Positions 9,487 through 17,597 are shown, numbered from the stretch's first letter. The stretch: 30,037 nt of DNA from Pseudomonadota bacterium (GCA_017613855.1 JAGACY010000086.1:1-30037), one strand, 5' to 3'. Program-made: numbers and translations. Notes: generated by a model not told the origin, from the sequence alone.

Positions 9487-9510
9487 TTGCCATTGCGAAT
9501 TGCGCATTGA

Positions 9511-10608
9511 TTAAGCGTTTTCTTTTGCGAATTTATCCATGAAGGCGATGAGGGCTTTGACGCCGTCGATCGACATGGCATTGTAAATAGAGGCGCGCAT
9601 ACCGCCGACGAGACGGTGACCGGCGAGGTTGACCAGACCGGCAGCAGCTGCTTCGGCAACGAATTTCTTGTTGATGGCGGCGGCTTTGTCGGGATCGGTT
9701 TCTTTGGTCAGGAAGGGGATGTTCATCAGCGAACGGCTGCCCTTGTCGACGGTGGCATGATAGTAGTCGGAATTGTCGAGGTAATTGTAGAGCAGTTCGG
9801 CTTTTTCGGTATTGCGTTTGAGCATGCCTTCGGCACCGCCGTTGGCTTTGACCCAGTCGAGGACGAGGCCCATGACATAGATGGAATAGCAGGGAGGCGT
9901 ATTGAACATCGAGCCATTCTTGGAATGGGTGTCATAACGGAGCATCGTAGGAACAGTGCTGGGGAGGTCTTCGCGGATGAGGTCTTCGCGGATGATGACG
10001 AGGGTCACACCGGCAGGTGCGAGGTTTTTCTGGGCACCGGCATAGAGCAGGCCGAATTTGGTGACATCGAGCGGTTCACTGAGGACGCACGAAGAAATGT
10101 CGGCGATCAGAGGCACATCGCCGGTATCGGGAATGTAACCCCATTTGGTTCCGAAAATCGTGTTGTTCAGCGTGATATGAACATAGTCATAATCGCCCTT
10201 GATTTCGTGAATTTCGGGAATGTAGCAGCAGCCGCGATCGCGCGACGAAGCCACGACTTCGACATTATCCATAAAGCGGCGAGCTTCTTCGATGGCTTTT
10301 TTGGACCATACGCCCGTGTCAACATAAGCAACTTTGCCGGTTTTTTTCAGGTTGAGCGGAATCATTGCAAACTGGAGGCTTGCACCGCCCTGAAGGAACA
10401 GGACTTTGTAATTGTCGGGAACGTGCATGAGTTCGCGGACTTTGGCTTCAACACCTTCGATAATGGGTTTGTATGCATTCGAACGATGGCTCATTTCCAT
10501 GACGGACTGGCCGGTGCCATTGCAATCGAGCATTTCTTTGGCACAGATTTCGAGCACGGATTCGGGTAAAGTTGAAGGACCAGCTGAGAAATTGTAAACG
10601 CGACTCAT
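9511..10608 (-). CDS. serC: Phosphoserine aminotransferase
   Basis: SerC is a cytoplasmic PLP enzyme that transaminates 3-phosphohydroxypyruvate with glutamate to give phosphoserine in serine biosynthesis; the family also serves the pyridoxal phosphate pathway. The 365-residue length is typical. Family features include the N-terminal YNFSAGPSTLPESVL, the FLQGGAS phosphate-binding loop (71-77), ADISSC, and the PLP lysine in YAGAQKNLAPAG (Lys194). The start at 10608 has AAGGAG 7 nt upstream. It is a single gene: upstream is a divergent gap, and downstream a palindromic gap separates it from the lipoprotein operon. No serA or serB lies nearby. A gene-length antisense reading on the plus strand is a shadow. 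The call is firm. Confidence 0.97.
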   Translation of the reverse strand: MSRVYNFSAGPSTLPESVLEICAKEMLDCNGTGQSVMEMSHRSNAYKPIIEGVEAKVRELMHVPDNYKVLFLQGGASLQFAMIPLNLKKTGKVAYVDTGVWSKKAIEEARRFMDNVEVVASSRDRGCCYIPEIHEIKGDYDYVHITLNNTIFGTKWGYIPDTGDVPLIADISSCVLSEPLDVTKFGLLYAGAQKNLAPAGVTLVIIREDLIREDLPSTVPTMLRYDTHSKNGSMFNTPPCYSIYVMGLVLDWVKANGGAEGMLKRNTEKAELLYNYLDNSDYYHATVDKGSRSLMNIPFLTKETDPDKAAAINKKFVAEAAAAGLVNLAGHRLVGGMRASIYNAMSIDGVKALIAFMDKFAKENA

Positions 10609-10725
10609 GATTCACTCCTTACATGAGCAAAAAAAATGGACATTCCAAAACCACTTCAGAATGCCTGTTCCTATTCAAAATGTGCAATGCGCCGTGCGCA
10701 ATTGCCTAATTACAAATCGGTACAT

Positions 10726-10754
10726 AGTAAACTCAAGATGCGAAATAAAGTCAA
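10726..10754 (-). promoter_or_regulatory. Candidate sigma-70-like promoter for serC
   Basis: On the minus strand TTGACT (10749-10754) is followed after 17 nt by TTTACT (10726-10731), about 118 bp before the serC start. The -35 is good and the -10 fair (4 of 6). This is inference from the consensus only. Confidence 0.35.
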
Positions 10755-10841
10755 GCATCATTTGTGCTAAAAACCGCACCATTCCTAGGGTTTGTGTAAT
10801 CCTGTGTGGTTGTGTGTGTGACGTTGTGGGTTTATTTTGGC

Positions 10842-10930
10842 GCGCCTATGCCTGTTGGGGCGACCATCCTGGTCTGCCCCAACAGCATACGGCGCTGCCG
10901 CCGGCCTATGCGCGTGCGCATACGGCCGGC
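10842..10930. repeat. Two TAT...ATAC hairpins in tandem
   Basis: The first (10842-10895) has outer stem GCGCC/GGCGC, then TAT and ATA, one unpaired C, and a long inner stem TGTTGGGGC/GCCCCAACA that encloses GACCA/TGGTC. The second (10900-10930) has stem GCCGGCC/GGCCGGC, TAT/ATA, inner GCGC/GCGC, a 2-nt loop and the same unpaired C at 10923. The stems are unrelated in sequence. Both lie in the divergent gap between serC and the plus-strand lipoprotein. Confidence 0.85.
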
Positions 10931-11016
10931 TTTACCATAAGAGCTGCGGGGTATGCTGCGCGCATCTTCCGTTCAACAAAGCCCCCAAAAAAATTCGAAA
11001 AAAAATTGCACCTTTA

Positions 11017-11045
11017 TTGACTCTAGCAAACCCACTTGCTATGTC
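11017..11045 (+). promoter_or_regulatory. Candidate promoter for the duplicated-domain lipoprotein
   Basis: TTGACT (11017-11022), a 17-nt spacer and TATGTC (11040-11045) preceded by TGC as in an extended -10. It lies about 78 bp before the chosen ATG. A short inverted repeat GGTAC/GTACC (11061-11065/11082-11086) sits in the leader and might be an operator. Confidence 0.45.
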
Positions 11046-11122
11046 TGGCTCACACCCTGGGGTACTATGTAGTTTTAAGAAGTACCTACACATATTTTAC
11101 TTTTTTGAGAGAAGGTCTTGTT

Positions 11123-11968
11123 ATGAGAACGGTTACTCTTTTTTCGCTATTATTGTCTTTTGGCCTCATGATGGGGTGTTCTGACTCGGATTCCGATTCT
11201 AAAGCTTCCGGTTCTGATTCATCGGGTAAGACGTCTGATTTGGCTGGTACAAAGTGCGATGAGAAAGGTGCAATTAAGTGCAAGTCGCCCGATACACCGA
11301 GTCTGGCATATAAGTGTTCCAACGGAAAATGGATTGAGGTCGATTACTCGCAAGTCGCAGATAAAGAGGCAGATGTCTGTGTCGTAATAGATGGAAAGGA
11401 TCAAATAGAGTCTGTCTGTCCTTCGGACTCGGAGGGGAGTCATGCGACACTTCTACCCCACTTCGATCCAGTATGTGCCGTTGCCGAATGCGTGAAGGAT
11501 TCCCGCGGTGTTCTGTATACAAAAGAATACTCACTCGTTTGTGAGAATGGTGGCGAAGTGTCCGGGAATACTTGTGTTTGTGAACCAGGATCGGATTCCG
11601 GTTCTGATTTGGCTGGTACAAAGTGCGATGAGAAAGGTGCAATTAAGTGCAAGTCGCCCGATACACCGAGTCTGGCATATGAGTGTTCCGACGGAAAATG
11701 GATTGAGGTCGATTACTCGCAAGTCGTAGATAAAGAGGCCGATGTCTGTGTCGTAATAGATGGAAAGGATCAAATAGAGCCTGTCTGTCCTTCAGACTCG
11801 GAGGGGAGTCATGCGACGCTTCTCTCCTATATCGCTCCGGTATGTGCCGTTGCCGAATGTGCGAAGGATTCCCGTGGTGTTCTGTATACAAAAGAATACT
11901 CGTTTTCTTGTGAGAAAGGCGGCAAAGTCTCCGGGAACACCTGTGACTGCGAAGCTGGAGATGAATAA
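11123..11968 (+). CDS. Lipoprotein made of two near-identical 123-residue units
   Basis: This 281-residue predicted lipoprotein has unknown function. The ATG at 11123 is preferred to the upstream in-frame start at 11036: GAAGG lies 8 nt upstream and a signal peptide with lipobox LMMGC follows. After a short Ser/Asp linker come two copies of one unit beginning SDLAGTKCDEKGAIKC, with about ten Cys each, that are almost identical at both protein and DNA level. That is the mark of a recent in-frame tandem duplication. It is one of only two plus-strand genes here and faces a small membrane-protein gene across a hairpin. I do not recognise the domain; its Cys spacing resembles the short stalk repeats of the SGNH lipoproteins at 21139-25854 only loosely. 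Confidence 0.9.
   Translation: MRTVTLFSLLLSFGLMMGCSDSDSDSKASGSDSSGKTSDLAGTKCDEKGAIKCKSPDTPSLAYKCSNGKWIEVDYSQVADKEADVCVVIDGKDQIESVCPSDSEGSHATLLPHFDPVCAVAECVKDSRGVLYTKEYSLVCENGGEVSGNTCVCEPGSDSGSDLAGTKCDEKGAIKCKSPDTPSLAYECSDGKWIEVDYSQVVDKEADVCVVIDGKDQIEPVCPSDSEGSHATLLSYIAPVCAVAECAKDSRGVLYTKEYSFSCEKGGKVSGNTCDCEAGDE
11237..11965 (+). repeat. 369-bp in-frame tandem duplication
   Basis: Unit 1 starts at 11237 and unit 2 at 11606 (period 369 bp, 123 codons). Long stretches are identical, including silent positions. Differences cluster in a few codons (for example PHFDPV versus SYIAPV). The array can expand or collapse by recombination without a frameshift. Confidence 0.95.
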
Positions 11969-12006
11969 CGAACTGTATTGGCGATCATCGCCAAAAGCAT
12001 AGAAAA

Positions 12007-12028
12007 GAGACGTTCTGCGGAACGTCTC
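12007..12028 (-). terminator. Intrinsic-type terminator between convergent genes
   Basis: A perfect 9-bp stem GAGACGTTC/GAACGTCTC with a 4-nt loop. Read on the minus strand it is followed by TTTTCT, so it best serves the gene at 12036-12509, whose stop is 7 bp away. It may also stop the convergent lipoprotein gene. Confidence 0.75.
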
Positions 12029-12035
12029 CAAAAGC

Positions 12036-12509
12036 TTAAAACGTCATGTTGAAAACGGCTCCATTGAATGTGGGTGCCACACTGAATGCATAATCCTTCG
12101 TTTTCCATTCATGCAGGAAATAGCCGCCAATACCGAGGCAAATAGCCCCCACGCCTAATGCGACTGCTCCCGCAATACCGAGGGTCATGCGTTTATCATC
12201 ATCTTTATCCATGGTTAATGCGGCAATGCCCATGGCGCTCCCCCCCGCGACGAGCACGCCGCCGGTAACCATCGAGGCAATATACCTGTACCGCAGTGAA
12301 TAATCGTTTTCATAGTAGTAGGAGTTTCCGTCATAATAATACGGGGTTTGATTGTTTTCTGGCGGGTCATCATGGACGATGTTTTGTGTGGAGGGGGATA
12401 CACTGTCGTTATCGTCAGCAAATGCTGCATTGGGAAAAGTTACACTGCCCAGTGCAAAAAATACCACACCACATATAAGCAGCGTCAGAATCATGTTGAG
12501 CTTTTTCAT
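12036..12509 (-). CDS. Small secreted or membrane protein with a Tyr-rich segment, unknown function
   Basis: This 157-residue protein is not recognised. It starts at 12509 with AGGAG 8 nt upstream. Residues 1-31 look like a signal peptide (MKKLNMILTLLICGVVFFALG...AAFA). A polar region with Asn/Pro and a Tyr-rich patch (YYYDGNSYYYEND) follows. Two glycine/alanine-rich hydrophobic helices come next (about 80-98 and 108-130) around a charged loop DKDDDKR, and the C-terminus is short and ends in aromatic Phe. The final Phe and beta-like ending could suggest an outer-membrane context, but the two helices fit the inner membrane better. It is a single gene, convergent with the duplicated lipoprotein gene and ended by the hairpin at 12007-12028. 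Confidence 0.85.
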   Translation of the reverse strand: MKKLNMILTLLICGVVFFALGSVTFPNAAFADDNDSVSPSTQNIVHDDPPENNQTPYYYDGNSYYYENDYSLRYRYIASMVTGGVLVAGGSAMGIAALTMDKDDDKRMTLGIAGAVALGVGAICLGIGGYFLHEWKTKDYAFSVAPTFNGAVFNMTF

Positions 12510-12534
12510 CGTTGAATCTCCTGTTCACAAGAAA

Positions 12535-12690
12535 AGGCTATGTTTGACGCGTGTGGAAATATCGCTCGCAATCTTTTGCAATTCAGACTTAGAGTTTGAG
12601 GCTTAAAGAGGGAGTTAACTACTCAAAGCTCAAAGCGATGAAATGACATGACATCGGAACAATGCACATCCACGCCGGTTAAACAGCTCC
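12535..12690. mobile_element. MITE-like element, copy 2
   Basis: The left end (12535-12557, AGGCTATGTTTGACGCG...) matches copy 1 (9210-9232) at 19 of 23 positions. The right end (12669-12690) is its imperfect inverse complement. Shared interior landmarks include TTGCAATTC, ACTCAAAGCTCAAAGC and GATGAAATG. It lies just upstream of the small membrane-protein gene. The rest of this 339-bp gap (12691-12848) shows nothing I recognise. Confidence 0.65.
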
Positions 12691-12848
12691 AAATAGATGC
12701 TTTGGTTTGAGCGTTTTACTGCTTTATGAACTCGATACCTCAAATGGGGTTTGTGATTCAATGGCTAGTGTTCAAACCTTAGAGGGAGATGTTCTGCACA
12801 ATTTGTGCCAAAAAAACACAGCAGTTATAAAACACATGGATTGTATGA

Positions 12849-13952
12849 TTATTTCCAGTCGGCATCTGCCTTTTTTCCCGATTCATCCATTTTATCGAGG
12901 ATATATTCGGCCATGCCGACATCTTCACGCTCGGTATTGAGGATACGCTTTGGGAGAGATTGGATGTCGATCATGCGCGTAAAATCGGGGGCTACAAGGG
13001 CTGTGATCTGCGCCGGGCCGTTGGGGGGCAAGACAATCTGCACGTAGCCGCCGACGGGCGGCGCACCTAAGAGACTGCGCGGGCCCGACCCAAGCGCAGG
13101 TGCAGCAATCGTGCGCAATTCGCCGATATGTCCCGAATAAAAGATATGATGATGTCCCGAAATATAAATCGTATTCGGCGTTTTTTGCAGCATATCAAGA
13201 AGACGCTGGCTGCCTGCGACCTCCCAGAACTGGGCATAATTGATGGGGGCAAGCGGCAGGTGACCTAAAACCAAAGTAGCTCGTGGGTTTTCGGGCGAAT
13301 TCAGAACCGATTCGAGCCAGTCGATTTGGGGATCATCTTTTGTCAACGAGCGTGTAATATCGAGCGCAATCACGCGGACATTGCGAATGTTGACGCCATA
13401 ATAAAACGGGAAATGACTGCCTTCGATGAGAGGCGCTTTGGGATGGCGATTCTCGAAAGCACGGGCATAAGCGATGCGTTCTACTTCATGCGACGGATAG
13501 ATCGAGGCATCGTGATTGCCGGGTGCAAAGATGAATTCGAGATTGTTGTCAAAGAAGACGTCATCTACCTCGTAATGAAAGCCTTTCCACATGCGGTCGT
13601 AGTCGAGCCCCTGCTTTTGACCGGCGACCAAATCCCCGGGACTGACGACAAAATCGTAGCCTTTGGTAATGATATCCTGCACGGCGGCTTTGACTGACGG
13701 CGAATACCCCACGGTGCCGTAACTCCCGTTGATATCCGAAATCACGGCGATTTTAAGAGTATCGGGGGCCTCAGGCAGTTGGGGAGCCGATGGGTAAAGC
13801 GATGGCTGCGGCTGTTCAACAGCCGGAATTTCCTGTGTCTGCGGTGCTTGGGGGGCAGGTTCAGGAGTGGCCTGAGGAGGCTCCTTGGATTGGCAAGCCG
13901 CAAGGGTGAGACAGGATGCGATGATGAGAGTGGGGAGCTTTGGGGTATGCAT
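12849..13952 (-). CDS. Calcineurin-like metallophosphoesterase lipoprotein
   Basis: This 367-residue protein is predicted to be a lipid-anchored, dimetal phosphoesterase in the periplasm or at the surface. The start ATG at 13952 overlaps the upstream stop codon (TAATG), which indicates translational coupling. The lipobox LAAC gives Cys20. A Pro/Gln/Glu-rich linker (21-64) leads to the catalytic domain, whose metal motifs are all present: ISDINGS (Asp73, with Asn75 in place of the common His), PGD (Asp107), GNHD (145-148), GH (His231) and GHHH (266-269). The Asn75 variant may mark a subfamily. The substrate is unknown; phosphodiesters, nucleotides or phosphoproteins are all possible. It is coupled to the TPR gene, so the two products may act together. 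Confidence 0.92.
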   Translation of the reverse strand: MHTPKLPTLIIASCLTLAACQSKEPPQATPEPAPQAPQTQEIPAVEQPQPSLYPSAPQLPEAPDTLKIAVISDINGSYGTVGYSPSVKAAVQDIITKGYDFVVSPGDLVAGQKQGLDYDRMWKGFHYEVDDVFFDNNLEFIFAPGNHDASIYPSHEVERIAYARAFENRHPKAPLIEGSHFPFYYGVNIRNVRVIALDITRSLTKDDPQIDWLESVLNSPENPRATLVLGHLPLAPINYAQFWEVAGSQRLLDMLQKTPNTIYISGHHHIFYSGHIGELRTIAAPALGSGPRSLLGAPPVGGYVQIVLPPNGPAQITALVAPDFTRMIDIQSLPKRILNTEREDVGMAEYILDKMDESGKKADADWK

Positions 13953-15256
13953 TAATTGTTCAAGGCCTTGCGCAGTTTCGTGCGCCACATGCCGGCGTGT
14001 TCGGGTTTTTCTTTGGCTTCGTAGTAGTCGACCATGGATTTGAGGATTTCTGGCTGCTCGCCGACGAGTTCCATGGCGCGCACGAGGTGCTGTTTGGCCG
14101 TTGAATGGCCTTTTTCGGGCTGGTAAAGACGTGCAGCAGCTTTGTGAAGTGCGCCTAAAACCAAAGGATTCCAGTGTTCCTGCTCGGCAATCAGGATGAT
14201 ATCCTCCATCGTCTTGGTGCCTTCATAGCGGCGTTGTTTTGACACATAGAGGTGTTCCAATTCATCGATGACTTCAGGGGTACGTGTCGATGGATCGTTC
14301 AAAATGGCTTTGGTATAGGCGTTGAGTGCTTCTGTAAGTGCACCTTCCTGAATGAGTTTTCGTGCATAAGCGAGGTGATATCCGGGAAAACTCAGGGCTC
14401 CTGCGGATGCTTTGGCCCATTGTGCGGCAGTCCCCAGGGGCATGCCATCGCTGCCGAGATGAGACATGACCCATGTCGATTTGGAGATTTCTTTATTTTG
14501 ACTGAGCGTTTGCAGGCATGTTTGGGCTTGTCTGTTGTGTTTGCGCCACAGGATTTCGCAGCGTGCACTTTCGAGAATGGGATCTTCAAATGTCAAATAT
14601 TGGAGCGCCAATGCACTCGGGCTTAATCTTAGGCCGCCGCGGGCACGGTAGAGATTGGCCATGACGAAATCGACGGCTGAAGCGCGTCCGGTTTGGGCAT
14701 TTGGTTCGAGCAGGGCTGCGGCTTCTTCTGCTTTGCCCATTTGCGCATAGATCATGGCCTGTAAATAGAGTGGTTCTTTATAGTCGGGATGAGCACTTGT
14801 GATGGTTCTCGATAGGCTCAATGCTCGCTCGAAATGCCCCATTTCGGCTTCGGCCAGGGCTTCGTCCATGATGGTCTGAATGCCGGCGGAGGCCGCTTTG
14901 GAATTAAATTTAAACAGGGATTCTGAATAATTCCCATCGGGTTCGACGATGCCTGTTGCTTGTGCATTATCCATAATGCGTGCAGCCATCAGGTAGCCGA
15001 TATTTGTCGGGATTTTTTCGTTGAGTGCATGCAGTCCGCCCCAGTTGGCGATGCGCTCCGATTGCGAAAGGATGGATCTGAGCAAACGCGTGCGAAGTGG
15101 ATGTCCTTCGGGCAGTTCAAATGAGCGATAGAATGCGACGGCACGATCGGGATGCTGTTCGTGCAATTCCGCCTGAATGATAGCTTCGATGCGGTAATAA
15201 TCACCGCGCATAAGCGGCTGGGCATTTTCGAGCATGGCAATGTCCTGGACATCCAT
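13952..15256 (-). CDS. TPR-rich protein, C-terminal part separated by a frameshift
   Basis: This reading carries helical TPR-like repeats (for example EALAEAEMGHFERALSLSRTI, PLYLQAMIYAQMGKAEEAAALL, ARKLIQEGALTEALNAYTKAIL) to its end. The ATG at 15256 (MDVQDIAMLENAQPL) has AAGG only 4 nt upstream; a TTG at 15301 would add 15 residues that look out of frame. The preceding gene reads coherently in another frame right up to this point. I therefore infer that the two are halves of one gene of about 995 codons, broken at the A4 run at 15256-15259. If the break is real, this half may be reinitiated as a soluble TPR protein. Its stop overlaps the start of the phosphoesterase gene. Confidence 0.8.
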   Translation of the reverse strand: MDVQDIAMLENAQPLMRGDYYRIEAIIQAELHEQHPDRAVAFYRSFELPEGHPLRTRLLRSILSQSERIANWGGLHALNEKIPTNIGYLMAARIMDNAQATGIVEPDGNYSESLFKFNSKAASAGIQTIMDEALAEAEMGHFERALSLSRTITSAHPDYKEPLYLQAMIYAQMGKAEEAAALLEPNAQTGRASAVDFVMANLYRARGGLRLSPSALALQYLTFEDPILESARCEILWRKHNRQAQTCLQTLSQNKEISKSTWVMSHLGSDGMPLGTAAQWAKASAGALSFPGYHLAYARKLIQEGALTEALNAYTKAILNDPSTRTPEVIDELEHLYVSKQRRYEGTKTMEDIILIAEQEHWNPLVLGALHKAAARLYQPEKGHSTAKQHLVRAMELVGEQPEILKSMVDYYEAKEKPEHAGMWRTKLRKALNN

Positions 15257-16941
15257 TTTGCCTTGTGTGCGGATGGTATGAAGACATTGGCGATGACACA
15301 ATACTCCGCGTATGGGGATTTTAAGCGTTTAGGGGTAAGTGTATTGTCCAGAGGCTTTTCGGAACGGGTCAGCGTTTCGTAAGCACAAGCTGCGAGTTTG
15401 GGGGCCGTTTCGAATGATTCGAAATGCTGTTTGTATCGCTGCTGAATATCGGCCTGATCATTGTCGAGTGCCAGCAAACCAAGCTCTGTCAGTGCAAAGG
15501 GGGCCAATGGCGTTCGCAAAAGCATTTCATATTTGGAGCTTGCATTGCGGATGTCCATGGCGGCTGCGTCGAGCTGCGCCTCACTCCATAGCTTAAAATA
15601 AGGGTGCTCGCGCCATACCGATGGTTCTACACTGTCAAAATGCAATTTAGCTCTTGCCTGATGTCCCCGATGTATTTCCTGCGTGATATAGGCAGCATGG
15701 GTAGAGCTGAACTGACTCAGAAAAGATTCCGAATCGGGATCGAGCAGTTGTGTGGGTTCGGCTTCGTAATAGAGGCTTTTCCAGACATCGAGGAATTGCT
15801 GATAGGCATTGAGCCATGCTTCATCGACGAATTTTTTGGAAGCATTGAGCGTTTCTTCGGAAATGGGCGTTCCCTGGTCTGCTGCACTGATCCAGGATTC
15901 AGAAACTCCTTGAATTGCGCGTTTTTGGAGTACAGGTTCTGCTGTTTGCCAGGTGACAAAGGCAATCATTGCCAAAAGACATGCAAAGATGCATGTGACG
16001 ATGGCCTGAGGTGTAAATTTGAATCGCAGTGGGTGCCGGACGGAATAGGGCTCTACACTAGGGGTGTCACTCAGTGCAAAGGTCGTTTCGGCAACTTGTT
16101 CCATGGGCGTTTGTTTCGGCCCGAGTTGCCGCATGGCCTCGGTTTTGGCCATTTCGCGCCATTCAGACTGTTCCTGTGCAAACGATTTGAATTTGGTCAG
16201 TGATGCATCGAATAAGGCTGCTTTCGGGGGTTCACGCACACTGTTGTCAAAGTCGAGAATAACGCGATCTGCCGCAGTATCGGCATAGTCTTTTGCCTGA
16301 GTTTGTGCGTGGTGCGTTCGTATGCGGTCGAACCGGCGTATCCCTTCGGAGGGGCAGGTGTCCGTATTGCGCGAGGTAAATTCGTGGCGTTCGTAGGCCA
16401 AATGGCCAATTTCAGCCTGGATCGAAGGTATCCAGACTTCGCTCGGTAAATCTACCGGTGCCGAATCCTGGGGCTGAGCCTGGTCACAGATTTGGATTTG
16501 TTTTTCTGGTTTCGGAGCAGCTCTGAAAAAACCGGATTCAGCAGCAGTTCCCGAGTATTCGGTCGCAGCAGCCTGAGGCATTTCCTGGTAATTCAGCGGT
16601 TGCAAATACGATTCGGAGGCATTGAATGTTTTCATGCATTCAATGCAATAGGCTTCGAAACTGGCTTCCAGGTGGCGTGCAAATTCGGTTTTCCCATGTG
16701 CCGCCAATGCTTTGTAGAGCTTGGCACTAAACGAGGGATAGCGCGTCGCGAGTCGATGGATCTCCTCTTCATAGCCGGGCACGAGAATCTCGGCCAGGAA
16801 ATCGATCGCTTCCGGTTGCGTTTCCAGAAACTGCGGGTTGTTTCTCAGCGTATTGATAATGGTGATAACCGCACGGCACACATCTCCCTGTGCCGCATTT
16901 CGGTGGGCCATTCTCAAATACAGTGCGGTTTTCTCTGCCAT
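14989..16941 (-). CDS. TPR-type membrane protein, N-terminal part of a frameshifted gene
   Basis: The open frame is 650 residues, but coding-like sequence ends near residue 561 (about 15259) and the last 90 or so residues look out of frame. Residues 1-110 are helical and TPR-like (MAEKTALYLRMAHRNAAQGDV). Residues 110-310 are polar and low in order, and 311-332 form one clear transmembrane helix (PQAIVTCIFACLLAMIAFVTW). Helical repeats follow (RHPYF..., APFALTELGLLALDNDQADI). This gives a single-pass protein with a cytoplasmic N-terminal domain and a TPR domain that may be periplasmic. The start at 16941 has only a weak GGATG upstream. Continuing in the other frame gives a protein of about 995 residues ending at 13952. 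The function is unknown; a scaffold role with the coupled phosphoesterase is possible. Confidence 0.8.
   Translation of the reverse strand: MAEKTALYLRMAHRNAAQGDVCRAVITIINTLRNNPQFLETQPEAIDFLAEILVPGYEEEIHRLATRYPSFSAKLYKALAAHGKTEFARHLEASFEAYCIECMKTFNASESYLQPLNYQEMPQAAATEYSGTAAESGFFRAAPKPEKQIQICDQAQPQDSAPVDLPSEVWIPSIQAEIGHLAYERHEFTSRNTDTCPSEGIRRFDRIRTHHAQTQAKDYADTAADRVILDFDNSVREPPKAALFDASLTKFKSFAQEQSEWREMAKTEAMRQLGPKQTPMEQVAETTFALSDTPSVEPYSVRHPLRFKFTPQAIVTCIFACLLAMIAFVTWQTAEPVLQKRAIQGVSESWISAADQGTPISEETLNASKKFVDEAWLNAYQQFLDVWKSLYYEAEPTQLLDPDSESFLSQFSSTHAAYITQEIHRGHQARAKLHFDSVEPSVWREHPYFKLWSEAQLDAAAMDIRNASSKYEMLLRTPLAPFALTELGLLALDNDQADIQQRYKQHFESFETAPKLAACAYETLTRSEKPLDNTLTPKRLKSPYAEYCVIANVFIPSAHKAKWMSRTLPCSKMPSRLCAVIITASKLSFRRNCTNSIPIVPSHSIAHLNCPKDIHFARVCSDPSFRNRSASPTGADCMHSTKKSRQISAT
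15256..15259 (-). other. Probable frameshift site (A4 run) in the TPR gene
   Basis: On the minus strand the frame reads ...PSAHKAK up to AAAA and then turns into nonsense-like sequence (WMSRTLPCSK...), while the neighbouring frame continues sensibly as MDVQDIAMLEN. One extra A would restore a single ORF. An alternative site is the TTAAAATCCCC stretch (15314-15323). No canonical slippery heptamer is present at the favoured site. Confidence 0.65.
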
Positions 16942-17029
16942 CGCTCATCCATGCGTTAACAAACCATCCTTGGTAAGGCACTGCCAGAGAGATGTGTATC
17001 ACATTATGGCTGGAATATCAAAAAACCGA

Positions 17030-17497
17030 CTATTCCATGTGATTGACGACTTTTTTGGATTTGTCGATCCAATCGCGGACGACTGTCAAATCGGGCTGAA
17101 CGCCGGTGATATTGTGTTCGCGGTTGACGCGCAGCAGAACATCGAGCAGTTCCGTCGGGACAGCTTCTGTCAATGCTTTCAGGCTCGTAATTCCGGCGAG
17201 CTGCAGCAGCGTCGCAGCTTTGGGACCAACACCGACGATTTGCATCAATTCGAGCGTTTTAGCGAGTTTTTCGACATCAGCTTCGGGCATGCCGTACTTT
17301 TGGGCAAATGCAGTACGGTCGGCCTTTTTCATGAGCATGGCGAACAATTCTTCGGTATTGTTGACTTTATCTGCAACGAGTTTTTGTGACACTTCGGCAG
17401 GCACAATTTCGATATCGAGGATATCATAATGGCTTGCAAAAGCTGTCGGAACGAACATGAAAACAAATGCAATGGTCAGTAATAGTTTCAGTTTCAT
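17030..17497 (-). CDS. Secreted DUF4332-like helix-hairpin-helix protein
   Basis: The protein has 155 residues. The ATG at 17497 is chosen over a 264-residue upstream extension because GGAG lies 8 nt upstream and a signal peptide follows (MKLKLLLTIAFVFMFVPTAFA, cleaved before SHYD). The extension would also run through the hairpin cluster. The mature part holds IVGVGPKAATLLQLAGITSLKALTEAVPTELLDVL, a helix-hairpin-helix-type GVGPKxAxLL motif as in DUF4332 and related HhH proteins. Such motifs bind DNA in cytoplasmic proteins, so a secreted version is curious; here it may simply be a structural fold. A 300-bp gap full of hairpins separates it from the upstream C39 gene. The TPR gene begins 88 bp downstream. 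Confidence 0.88.
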   Translation of the reverse strand: MKLKLLLTIAFVFMFVPTAFASHYDILDIEIVPAEVSQKLVADKVNNTEELFAMLMKKADRTAFAQKYGMPEADVEKLAKTLELMQIVGVGPKAATLLQLAGITSLKALTEAVPTELLDVLLRVNREHNITGVQPDLTVVRDWIDKSKKVVNHME

Positions 17498-17597
17498 TGG
17501 CAATTCTCCATTGGGGTAAAAGCTATGAAAACCAGCTGCGCCTATTGTATGACGATTTATGAGGATTTCGTCAACTATTTGCGTATTGATGATGTTT

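Noticed and set aside
9616..10569. A 317-codon plus-strand reading across serC
   Set aside because: It is antisense to a clearly recognised enzyme and composed of the complement of its codons.
10607..11020. A 137-codon plus-strand reading in the serC/lipoprotein gap
   Set aside because: It is mostly hairpin and low-complexity DNA with no protein-like character, and lacks a ribosome binding site.
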